Assembly: GCA_042569595.1 (NCBI GenBank)
Contig: JBHPHI010000020.1
Span: 1 to 16,806 of the forward strand
From: JBHPHI01 sp042569595
Lineage (GTDB): Bacteria; Patescibacteriota; Microgenomatia; UBA1400; 2-01-FULL-45-11
Direction of reading: 5' to 3'
DNA length: 16,806 bases
Shown here in pieces: positions 6,349 to 13,443 of this stretch. The first letter of the stretch is position 1, and every line of letters starts with the position of its first letter. The translations under genes and the position numbers were made by a program. Below the pieces are notes generated by a model. That model saw nothing but the letters and a program-made list of their open reading frames with translations, did not search any database and was not told where the DNA came from.

Positions 6349-8889
6349 CTACACTACAAAATTCACTATCCCCGACCTATTTACACCCGCTGGAACATAA
6401 ATTTCTTTTTTTATCCCAGGCTCTATCCATTTCTCCACACCTTCAACAGATTTTGCCAAAGAAACTATGTACTTCTCATCCCCCGACCTACTATTTTCCA
6501 CCAACACCTCTCCTCGCTTCTTTCCATTCACCTGAACCACTACTACTACTCCAGAGGATACTATTTTTGACTCGTCAAACTCAGGATATCTCTCGAGGTG
6601 AACGCTCTCAAAAGCATTATTTTCATCCACTTTTTCATCATTAGATATAAGCTGTTGCCAAATTTGCTCGCTCATAAATGGTGCAAACGGAGCAAAAAGC
6701 TTCACCACCAGGCGAACATCACTTTTTGCCATCACCATCCCCTCTTCCTTCCACACATTAAACATTTCCATCAAAGACGCAATTGCTGTGTTGTACTTAA
6801 ATTTAGCCAAGTCAGCGTTCATTTTTTTGATAGTTTCGTGCAATTTGCTTTCTAGTTTTTCTGAAGTAGTCTCCCCCGTCTTTTCCTTATCATGAATTGT
6901 TTCCCAAACTCGAGATAAAAACCTATACGTTCCAGCAATTCCAGTGTCACGAAAATCTCCACCTTGGTCATATGACCCCAAAAACATCAGATACATTCTC
7001 AGGGAGTCTGCACCATATTTTTCTATATACTCATCCGGAATAATCACGTTTCCTCGAGACTTACTCATTTTAGATCCATCTTTTATGATTAGCCCATGAG
7101 AAAACAAGAAAGGAAATGGTTCATCGCCCAATTCCTCTGGTATGTGCCCCCAATCCTTCAAAGACATCCAAACAAACCTCGAGTACAGCAAATGTAAAAC
7201 TGCATGCTCTGCCCCACCTATATATGCATTCACAGGTAGCCATTTTTTAGTTATCTCATCATTAAATGGTTTTTCGGCAACATCTTCTGAACGTAGGCTT
7301 GGATATCGCATAAAATACCAACTACTATCCAAAAAAGTATCTGACACATCAGTTTCTCTTTTCGCTTTTTCACCACATGAAGGACAATCTGTATACAAAA
7401 ATTTATCATTAGCTTTTTCGAGCGGAGCTTTGCCATCACCTGTTGGTTTGTAATCAGAAAGCTCGGGCAACTCCACAGGAAGTTCATTTTCTTCAACCGA
7501 ATACCAACCATTCATGTACTTTTGCTCACCTTTTCCGTTCTTCTCACAACTTTCACAATAAACCATGGGGATTGGTGGTCCCCAATATCGCTGTCTACTT
7601 ATCAACCAATCTCTTAGGTGATAAGACACCACACGCTCTCCCCAATTATTTTTCTCGAGGTGATCCATCATTTTTATTGTTGCTTCATGTATATCCATGC
7701 CATTCAAAAACTCTGAATTTACCATTTTTCCTTCATCTTCTTGAACTTGCTCCACTTTCACGATTTCAGAGCTATCTCCATCTTTTTCCACTACTCGTAT
7801 GACTGATAAGTCAAATTCTTGCGCAAATTCAAAGTCTCTCACGTCATGCCCAGGCACTCCAACCACGGCACCACTTCCAAAGTCCTTCAGAACAAAATCC
7901 GAAACAAAAACGGGCATTTCGTATCCATTTAGTTGGTTTACTGCAAACAAATTTGTATTCACACCAGTCTTATTCCTACCTTCTTCTTTTCGCTGTTGTT
8001 CAGTCTTTTTTAATGCTTTATCAACATAGTTTTTAACTTCCTTTTTAGTATTTTCGGGTACATTTATTTGGCTGGATATAATCTTGTCCACCAACTCATG
8101 TTCTGGGGACAAAACCACGAAAGTTGCACCAAAATTTGTGTCGGGGCGAGTCGTAAAACAAACCACAGTCTCATTACTGTCTTTTATTCGATAGGTTATA
8201 TCTATCCCCTCTTTTCTTCCTATCCAATTTCTCTGAGCAGTTTTTATCTTTTCTGGCCAATCTATTGTTTTTATATTATTCAAAAGCCTATCTGCATATT
8301 CAGTTATCCTAAAAAACCACTGCTCTGTTTTCTTTCTAGTTGTATCGTTTTTACATCTCTCGCACTTTCCATCTTCCACCTGCTCATCCGCCAACACAGT
8401 CTTACAAGATGGGCACCAGTTTACACTCGCCGATTTTCTATATGCCAAACCATTCTTAAACATCTGAACAAACAACCACTGTGTCCACTTATAATAGTCT
8501 GGGTCATATGTCTCAAGCTTGCTCTCCCAGGCATAACCAGCGCCAATTCTAGATAATTGATCGTAAAATCTTTCTTGGCTAATTTTGGCCTGATCTGCTG
8601 GATGCTTACCAACCTTTATGGCGTAATTTTCAGAGTGAATTCCAAAACCATCAAGACCGATTGGCTCGAAAACGTCATTTCCCCTCATTCTCTGGTACCG
8701 TCCAAAAACATCTGCCCCAGTAAATGCATACATATTCCCCACATGAAGACCTTCCGCAGAAGGATAAGGGAACATCATAAGGTTATAAAATGGATTTTCG
8801 GCACTATTTATATCTGGTTGATATACTTTTTTATCAATCCATTCCTTCACCCATTTCTCTTCTATGGTTTTGTGATCATAAACTGGCAT
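6349..8889 (-). CDS. leuS: Leucyl-tRNA synthetase
   Basis: Class I aminoacyl-tRNA synthetase of 846 aa that charges tRNA-Leu with leucine in the cytosol. The Rossmann HIGH-type signature is HVGN (49-52). A zinc knuckle has CPSC (159-162) and CERC (176-179). The CP1 editing domain shows TTRPDT (246-251) and GHDVRD with the conserved Asp (HDVRD 348-352). DWLISRQRYWG, a second Cys-x2-Cys near the SDTFLDSSWYF motif, KMSKS at 607-611, an anticodon-binding helical domain and the C-terminal VQVNGKKRG domain follow. Complete. GFGIHSE replaces the AFGLPAE of typical bacterial enzymes, and the insert before KMSKS is short, as in Bacillus. AAAGGAG lies 4 nt before the ATG. A leucine-codon leader and terminator upstream predict attenuation control. 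Confidence 0.97.
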   Translation of the reverse strand: MPVYDHKTIEEKWVKEWIDKKVYQPDINSAENPFYNLMMFPYPSAEGLHVGNMYAFTGADVFGRYQRMRGNDVFEPIGLDGFGIHSENYAIKVGKHPADQAKISQERFYDQLSRIGAGYAWESKLETYDPDYYKWTQWLFVQMFKNGLAYRKSASVNWCPSCKTVLADEQVEDGKCERCKNDTTRKKTEQWFFRITEYADRLLNNIKTIDWPEKIKTAQRNWIGRKEGIDITYRIKDSNETVVCFTTRPDTNFGATFVVLSPEHELVDKIISSQINVPENTKKEVKNYVDKALKKTEQQRKEEGRNKTGVNTNLFAVNQLNGYEMPVFVSDFVLKDFGSGAVVGVPGHDVRDFEFAQEFDLSVIRVVEKDGDSSEIVKVEQVQEDEGKMVNSEFLNGMDIHEATIKMMDHLEKNNWGERVVSYHLRDWLISRQRYWGPPIPMVYCESCEKNGKGEQKYMNGWYSVEENELPVELPELSDYKPTGDGKAPLEKANDKFLYTDCPSCGEKAKRETDVSDTFLDSSWYFMRYPSLRSEDVAEKPFNDEITKKWLPVNAYIGGAEHAVLHLLYSRFVWMSLKDWGHIPEELGDEPFPFLFSHGLIIKDGSKMSKSRGNVIIPDEYIEKYGADSLRMYLMFLGSYDQGGDFRDTGIAGTYRFLSRVWETIHDKEKTGETTSEKLESKLHETIKKMNADLAKFKYNTAIASLMEMFNVWKEEGMVMAKSDVRLVVKLFAPFAPFMSEQIWQQLISNDEKVDENNAFESVHLERYPEFDESKIVSSGVVVVVQVNGKKRGEVLVENSRSGDEKYIVSLAKSVEGVEKWIEPGIKKEIYVPAGVNRSGIVNFVV

Positions 8890-8935
8890 AATTCTCCTTT
8901 GATTTACCTATATATAGTATATAGCTTTCTTTCAT

Positions 8936-8979
8936 AAAAAAACTCCCTCTTGGGGAGTTATTATGCACAAAAACTCCCC
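8936..8979 (-). promoter_or_regulatory. leuS attenuator: antiterminator/terminator hairpin pair
   Basis: On the minus strand three segments lie in order: A GGGGAGTT (8979-8972), B AACTCCCC (8959-8952), C GGGAGTT (8947-8941), then T to 8936 (seven T including the stem). A:B pairs perfectly over 8 bp (12-nt loop). B:C pairs over 7 bp (5-nt loop) and, with the T-tract, forms an intrinsic terminator. The two are mutually exclusive. A ribosome at the leader-peptide stop (8985-8983) would cover A and favour the terminator; one stalled at the Leu codons leaves A free and favours A:B and read-through into leuS. A can also pair with AACTTCTT inside the leader (9005-8998) through 8 pairs including 3 G-U, giving the classical 1:2, 2:3, 3:4 set. 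Confidence 0.85.
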
Positions 8980-8982
8980 TTA

Positions 8983-9030
8983 TTAATAAAGGCTAAGAAG
9001 AAGTTTTAGTGAATTTGACTTTCGTTTCAT
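8983..9030 (-). CDS. leuS leader peptide, leucine-rich, 15 aa
   Basis: ATG at 9030 encodes MKRKSNSLKLLLSLY, then TAA TAA. Five of 15 codons are Leu (CTA, then CTT four times, three of them consecutive). The tandem stops end one base before attenuator segment A. No Shine-Dalgarno is visible, but the -10 box ends 7 nt before the ATG, so the transcript probably begins at or next to the ATG and is translated leaderless. By analogy with leu-operon leader peptides, its translation senses charged tRNA-Leu supply; the role is inferred from architecture. Confidence 0.8.
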   Translation of the reverse strand: MKRKSNSLKLLLSLY

Positions 9031-9037
9031 CTGGGCT

Positions 9038-9066
9038 AGTATAGCATTATATATTCCACATATAAA
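9038..9066 (-). promoter_or_regulatory. leuS promoter
   Basis: On the minus strand: TTTATA (9066-9061, 4 of 6 matches to TTGACA), 17-nt spacer, TATACT (9043-9038) with an extended -10 (TGC at 9046-9044). The predicted start falls at 9030-9031, on the leader-peptide ATG. It lies back to back with the promoter of the plus-strand regulator gene. Confidence 0.6.
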
Positions 9067-9130
9067 ATTATGATCGAATACATTAAAGATTTAGCCTCCA
9101 AACTAATAATAAATAGCTAAATACTATAGA

Positions 9131-9136
9131 TACAAT
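9131..9136 (+). promoter_or_regulatory. Putative -10 box of the regulator gene, leaderless start
   Basis: TACAAT matches TATAAT at five of six positions and ends 6 nt before the ATG at 9143. No Shine-Dalgarno and no convincing -35 are visible. If used, the mRNA would start at or within a base or two of the ATG. Confidence 0.4.
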
Positions 9137-9142
9137 ACATAC

Positions 9143-9769
9143 ATGGCAAAAAAACTACTTACCATCAAAGAAGCAGCAAAAGAGCTTGGAGTTTCAACCA
9201 AAACCATTAGGCGTTGGGAGAAGCAAGGGAAAATAGACAGCATTCGCACCTCAGGAGGTCATAGAAGGTTTCGTCTAAAAGAAATCAGCCCCGAGAGAAT
9301 GGTCACTTTCAAAAACCTTCTCCCCTACATCATTCCCGCCATCTTAATATCGTCTCTTTTTTCTTATCTATTCACCAAAAACCACTACCAGACCAAATTA
9401 GACATTCTTTCAAATCAAGTAAACTCTCTTATCAACACTCAACCATCCTCCCTCAACCCACAAGAGTTAATCGATCAAATCAACACCCAAAACACAACAA
9501 GCAACAATTCAGAAAACATTGTTCCTCCCATACAAACCTCGAATTCCTCAATAGTCGACTCTGGAATATCCACTATTTCAGAAGACGACAATGGACAAGT
9601 ATTTGTTTCTTCAAAAGCAGTCAAAGAGTCTAGTGTAATAAAAATTGAATCAGACAATATTGAAACTCCTGTCATTGTTTCTCAAAAACTATCAGGACTT
9701 GGTTTTATAGTTTCTACAAACACCAAAGTTAAAAAAACAACATACTTCAACTGGAAGTTATTAAACTAA
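9143..9769 (+). CDS. Membrane-anchored MerR-type HTH protein with surface-type C-terminal module
   Basis: Protein of 208 aa. Residues 4-46 are a MerR/excisionase-type winged helix-turn-helix (TIKEAAKELGVSTKTIRRWE, then wing SGGHRRF). Residues about 57-78 form one hydrophobic membrane segment flanked by Lys. A polar Asn/Gln/Ser/Thr linker (about 80-150) follows, then a beta-rich domain (152-208) ending YFNWKLLN. That end resembles the last 58 residues of the giant surface protein: about 17 identities with one gap, including GxGF and FNW. Predicted topology is DNA-binding domain inside, C-terminal domain outside, so it may be a one-component transmembrane regulator sensing envelope state. The target is unknown. 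It is divergent from leuS and 124 nt upstream of the ligase-like gene. Confidence 0.85.
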   Translation: MAKKLLTIKEAAKELGVSTKTIRRWEKQGKIDSIRTSGGHRRFRLKEISPERMVTFKNLLPYIIPAILISSLFSYLFTKNHYQTKLDILSNQVNSLINTQPSSLNPQELIDQINTQNTTSNNSENIVPPIQTSNSSIVDSGISTISEDDNGQVFVSSKAVKESSVIKIESDNIETPVIVSQKLSGLGFIVSTNTKVKKTTYFNWKLLN

Positions 9770-9818
9770 ATTTACCCAGAGAAAAAGTCCACTTTTGTCC
9801 AAATTTGAAATTCCTCTA

Positions 9819-9847
9819 TTGACACTCATTTTTCATTTCTATAGTAT
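9819..9847 (+). promoter_or_regulatory. Promoter of the ligase-like/TPR gene
   Basis: TTGACA at 9819-9824 followed by overlapping -10 candidates TATAGT (9840-9845, 15-nt spacer) and TAGTAT (9842-9847, 17-nt spacer). The leader would be about 40 nt, with AGGGG 6 nt before the ATG at 9893. Confidence 0.55.
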
Positions 9848-9892
9848 GAAAATTACTAGTGTATTCATTAAGTATTTATATAGGGGTTTTCC

Positions 9893-12019
9893 ATGAACCA
9901 AGAAGCGTCTACAAAAAAACCTATCGATTCAATAATCGAAGGTGTTGTAAGCTGGACACTCACTGTTCTAGCTTTCTTATTACCAATATTTTTTCTCCCA
10001 ACTACAGCCAACTTTTACGACCCAAATAAATATCTATTAGTCATAATTGCCACCTTCATAGTCACCTTAGCCTGGTCTGTAAAGGTAATCTTAAACAAAA
10101 ATGCTAGATTTACTTCTTCTCCATTTACACTCCCACTATTTTTACTCGCCCTGGTATATCTAATTTCCGCGCTCATTAGTCAACCAAACAGAGTTGAAGC
10201 TTTCATGGGTAGAGGCCTACTTATTCCCCTTCTTACTCTTCTCTTTATTGCCTCCACTTCAGTTTTATCCTCAAGAAAAGTAGTAAATAAGGTTTTATAT
10301 GCCTCCATTGGATCAGCAACTCTTCTAAGCTTCGTAGCTATTTTTCAATCCATCGGCGGCAGCGTAAGCTCACTATTAAATAGCGCCTGGGGCACAACTA
10401 TCCCCGAAACACTTGCATTCTCGCCTGCAGGGTCTCCACTAGCTCTTCTCACCTACATTATTCCCGTTTTCCTAGCTTCCCTACTCATTGCTTTCACTAG
10501 AAACGAAGGTGTAGAAAAAATAGCTTTATTCTTACTATCTGCCGTAATGTTAGGCGCAATTGTCACCAACTCTTTATTTGTAGCTCCAGGAAAAGATAAC
10601 TCCCCAGTCATTCTCCCCTTCTCTACTGGATACTCAATTGCGCTAGAGACTCTCAAACAACCACTAAAAACAGCATTGTTTGGGTACGGCCCAGAAGGAT
10701 ACTTAAACGCCTTTACCAAAATAAGACCAGCTGCCACCAACCAGGCAGAAACCTGGAATCTTAGATTCACCACAAGTAGTAATGAATTATTTACCATCAT
10801 CACTACGGTTGGTGCCTTGGGTATGATCGCTTGGGTATTACTAGTAAGAAGAATTGCAGTTTCCTTCTCAAAACCATCTGCAACCATCGAACTAAAAATC
10901 ATAAAGCTTGTCACTATGGCTTTAGTGCTTATGCAACTCTTACTACCCACCAATCTCGTTCTTCTTGCTTCAACCTTTCTATTTCTCACTCTCTGGGTGG
11001 TAGAAATAAAAGCCCGAAGCAGTAGAGCTATAAAAGACATTAGCTTGGGGTTGATGGAAGCCACAAAACTAAGACCTTCTGAAGCCCAAGATCTCGATGG
11101 TGAAAAGCTTAACCAGAGCAAATTCATTAGCTACGCTTTCGTAATTCCTTTGATAGTTACAGTTGTTGCAGTTTCCTACTTCACTCAGAGAGCATATGCA
11201 GCTGAAACTATGTTCAGAAAATCTCTAGTTGCTGCTGCAGCCAACGACGGAACTGGAACCTATGAACTACAAAGACAAGCCATCTCCAAAAACCCATATG
11301 TTGGTGGATACCACCGAACCTATGCAGTCACTAATCTCCAGCTAGCTTCTGCTATAGCTGCTCAAGGAGATGAGATCTCAGATCAAGACAGGTCAAACAT
11401 CGCCCAATTGATCCAGCAAGCTATTAGAGAGGCCAAGGCTGCAGTTAGTCTAGATCCTCAGAAAACAGCCAACTGGGAGACGTTAGCTAACGTCTACAGA
11501 AACCTTATCAATGTCGCAGACAATGCTGAGCAATGGACCGTGGCATCATATGTGCAGGCAATCAGCACAGATCCACTCAACCCAAGACTAAGACTTGAGT
11601 TAGGCGGCATCTACTACAGACTAGGACAGATGGACCAGGCCATAAGACTCTTCCAACAAGCTACAGAGTTAAAGCCTGACTGGGCCAACGCATACTACAA
11701 CCTGTCAGCTGCATATAAAGAAAAGGGAGAGCTTCAAAATGCTCTAGCCAACATGCAGGTAGCAGTATCTTTGGTCGAACCAGATTCAGCTGATGCTACC
11801 AGAGCTCAGGAGGAATTAGAAAGCTTGAGACAAATCCTAAACATTGATGCTCCAGAAGGAGAAGAAGCTCCAGCTCAGGGACAATTAAATGAACCCCAAC
11901 CTCTACCAGAACCAATTCAAGAACCAATTGAGCTCCCAGAAGACTCTGGACCAAACAACACTGAGGTAGATGTTCAAACCCAAACCCAAGAAGCTCCAGA
12001 GCCAAACCCAGAACAATAA
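9893..12019 (+). CDS. O-antigen ligase (Wzy/WaaL)-like membrane protein with C-terminal TPRs
   Basis: Protein of 708 aa. About seven membrane segments lie in residues 19-228, followed by a large extracytoplasmic loop with FGYGPEGYLNAF (about 262) and SSNELFTIITTVG, the Wzy_C-type signature, then two or three more segments ending near 428. From about 430 a soluble helical region contains TPRs, clearest at about 563-628 (LGGIYYRLGQMDQAIRLFQQ, then YYNLSAAYKEKGELQNAL). The tail is Pro/Glu/Gln-rich. The family joins glycans to lipid or protein acceptors at the outer face of the membrane. The His usual before Asn-Glu in WaaL is Ser here, so true ligase activity is uncertain; glycosylation of surface proteins is a reasonable guess from the neighbours. 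Own promoter and a strong terminator make it monocistronic. Confidence 0.82.
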   Translation: MNQEASTKKPIDSIIEGVVSWTLTVLAFLLPIFFLPTTANFYDPNKYLLVIIATFIVTLAWSVKVILNKNARFTSSPFTLPLFLLALVYLISALISQPNRVEAFMGRGLLIPLLTLLFIASTSVLSSRKVVNKVLYASIGSATLLSFVAIFQSIGGSVSSLLNSAWGTTIPETLAFSPAGSPLALLTYIIPVFLASLLIAFTRNEGVEKIALFLLSAVMLGAIVTNSLFVAPGKDNSPVILPFSTGYSIALETLKQPLKTALFGYGPEGYLNAFTKIRPAATNQAETWNLRFTTSSNELFTIITTVGALGMIAWVLLVRRIAVSFSKPSATIELKIIKLVTMALVLMQLLLPTNLVLLASTFLFLTLWVVEIKARSSRAIKDISLGLMEATKLRPSEAQDLDGEKLNQSKFISYAFVIPLIVTVVAVSYFTQRAYAAETMFRKSLVAAAANDGTGTYELQRQAISKNPYVGGYHRTYAVTNLQLASAIAAQGDEISDQDRSNIAQLIQQAIREAKAAVSLDPQKTANWETLANVYRNLINVADNAEQWTVASYVQAISTDPLNPRLRLELGGIYYRLGQMDQAIRLFQQATELKPDWANAYYNLSAAYKEKGELQNALANMQVAVSLVEPDSADATRAQEELESLRQILNIDAPEGEEAPAQGQLNEPQPLPEPIQEPIELPEDSGPNNTEVDVQTQTQEAPEPNPEQ

Positions 12020-12042
12020 AGCGAAGAAGATCTACAAAACAT

Positions 12043-12071
12043 AAGTCCCGGCCAAAAACCGGGACTTTTTT
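12043..12071 (+). terminator. Strong intrinsic terminator
   Basis: 9-bp stem AAGTCCCGG / CCGGGACTT with a 7-nt loop and a run of six T. It lies 24 nt after the stop of the ligase-like gene. Confidence 0.92.
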
Positions 12072-12137
12072 GTAAATCTTTGGCAGTAAAAAACAACAAC
12101 ACCTCATTTCCCACCAACAAAAAGTGCTTAAAATTAC

Positions 12138-12159
12138 AGCCTTTTATATAGAGAAGGCT
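12138..12159 (-). terminator. Probable terminator of the pilin operon
   Basis: 6-bp stem AGCCTT / AAGGCT with a 10-nt loop, immediately after the TAG of the pilin gene and followed on the minus strand by GTAATTTT. The tract is imperfect, but the position closes the operon opposite the plus-strand terminator. Confidence 0.55.
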
Positions 12160-12645
12160 CTAAATCTCACAAGTCACGTACAGCTGCTCTGTTTTGTTTG
12201 CAATGTCCGCTATCACACCACACCTAAGTTGCGATTTTCCATCATCCTCATCACTGTTATTTTCCAAGTACGTAGACAGCTCAAATCCCTCCCCACCATT
12301 TGTTTGTATATAAGAATATACATTACTCCCTCCATTTACCGGATCAGTAGGTAATTCTTTCATATATCTATTTCCATTTGCTTCAAACTCACTTCCCCAT
12401 CCACAAACAGTGACTCCATCCACGCAACCCAAGATATTTCCACTACTATCATCAGCTGGATATTGTTGAAAATCATTGTAATAAATTCTCAAAGCCTTCT
12501 TTATGTTTTCAAAATCAGATTTTCTTGATGTATCTCTAGCTCTAGATCTTCCTGAAGAAACATTTGCCACCAACAAAGCCGCCAGTACACCCAGTATCCC
12601 TATCACCACCAACAACTCCACCAACGTAAATCCTCTTTTTCTCAT
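12160..12645 (-). CDS. Type IV pilin-like protein / major pseudopilin (GspG/PilE-like)
   Basis: 161 aa from the ATG at 12645, chosen over an in-frame TTG at 12672 because it gives a standard prepilin leader MRKRG followed by FTLVELLVVIGILGVLAALL. Cleavage is expected after Gly5, with Glu at mature position 5. The body has the GspG-like pattern ARDTSRKSDFENIKKAL, YYNDFQQYP and YMKELPTDP, then a C-terminal domain with four Cys (two early, two near the end) that may form disulphides. It should assemble into a pilus or pseudopilus. It is last in the minus-strand surface cluster, 142 nt after the previous gene, so it may have separate expression. Confidence 0.88.
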   Translation of the reverse strand: MRKRGFTLVELLVVIGILGVLAALLVANVSSGRSRARDTSRKSDFENIKKALRIYYNDFQQYPADDSSGNILGCVDGVTVCGWGSEFEANGNRYMKELPTDPVNGGSNVYSYIQTNGGEGFELSTYLENNSDEDDGKSQLRCGVIADIANKTEQLYVTCEI

Positions 12646-12706
12646 AGGTTTAATTAAATCACAAAAAAACAATCACATCACGAAACTTGTGAAAAAAGTT
12701 GAGTCT

Positions 12707-12740
12707 GTTCGTCTTTCTTTGGTTACTTTCTTGGACGAAC
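12707..12740. repeat. Inverted repeat between the two pilin genes
   Basis: Perfect 7-bp arms GTTCGTC (12707-12713) and GACGAAC (12734-12740) separated by 20 nt containing two CTTTCTT motifs. There is no T-tract, so it does not look like an intrinsic terminator. It could be an RNA processing or stability hairpin, or an operator for the last pilin gene. The rest of the 142-nt gap is AT-rich with no other clear signal. Confidence 0.45.
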
Positions 12741-12787
12741 AACAAAGTAATATATTTAAAAATCAAAATGAAATTTTATATCCGACA

Positions 12788-13441
12788 CTACTGACTACAT
12801 CTATTTGCTGGAATTCCGCACAGGTTCTGACAGTCATTTTCAACCCATGATCTTGGGCAATACAGTTGAGCATTTGGAATGCCATAGTTATTACATATCC
12901 CATTCGGATCACATGCGTATGGCCCAGGATAAAGATCCACTCCTCCACCTCCTCCTCCACCAAGAGATCCACCAAGATCAGATATAGATATCCCAACCGT
13001 CACACAATAGTCATAATCCCCATCTGTGCCACACCCATTCAAGCAGCCACCATTCTCAATATCAGGATCACTATCATTTTCAAGATCAGTACAAATAGCA
13101 TAATATGTGCCATCATCATCCGTTATGTGGTCATATGGCTCCTCCAACACAGGATCGCACAAAACTTTGTTTAAATATGGATCCAGATCTGAAGTGCCAC
13201 AATTATCCAAATCACCTTGCAATGGATACCTGTCTTTATCGTTAAAATATTGCTCAAAAGTCTTTTCATACGCATCAAGGTCTGCTTTTCTCTTTGCATC
13301 TCTTGCTTTATATGTTTGCCCCCTCATGGCCCACATCAATATCATTATCAAAACAGCCAAAATCACCACCACAATCAAAAGCTCTATCATTGTTAGTCCT
13401 TTCGATTTTTTCCTGGAAAAATATGTCAGAAATTTATTCAT
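12788..13441 (-). CDS. Type IV pilin-like protein with Gly linker and Cys-rich tail
   Basis: 217 aa from the ATG at 13441; an alternative ATG at 13465 adds eight residues and overlaps the upstream gene. The leader MNKFLTYFSRKKSKG precedes TMIELLIVVVILAVLIMIL, a prepilin segment with Thr after the predicted cleavage Gly. The body has YKARDAKRKADLDAYEKTFEQY and DRYP, as in GspG-like pseudopilins. A run of seven Gly (about residue 160) leads to a C-terminal tail with six Cys (CDPNGIC, YCPRSW, NDCQNLC, NRC), suggesting a disulphide-bonded minor or tip pilin. It starts 2 nt after the stop of the upstream gene with no clear SD, implying coupled translation. Confidence 0.82.
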   Translation of the reverse strand: MNKFLTYFSRKKSKGLTMIELLIVVVILAVLIMILMWAMRGQTYKARDAKRKADLDAYEKTFEQYFNDKDRYPLQGDLDNCGTSDLDPYLNKVLCDPVLEEPYDHITDDDGTYYAICTDLENDSDPDIENGGCLNGCGTDGDYDYCVTVGISISDLGGSLGGGGGGGVDLYPGPYACDPNGICNNYGIPNAQLYCPRSWVENDCQNLCGIPANRCSQ

Positions 13442-13443
13442 AG

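Noticed and set aside
8890..9142. T-box riboswitch before leuS
   Set aside because: No T-box consensus (TGGNACCGCG-like) sequence is visible on the minus strand; the Leu-codon leader and overlapping hairpins explain the region better.
9781..9806. Terminator after the regulator gene (AAAAG-TCCA-CTTTT)
   Set aside because: Only a 5-bp AT-rich stem followed by GTCC rather than a T-run; too weak to call.
10453..11127. Long open frame (224 codons) on the minus strand
   Set aside because: It lies fully inside the ligase-like gene, its product is unlike any family I recognise, and no SD or promoter supports it; an antisense shadow.
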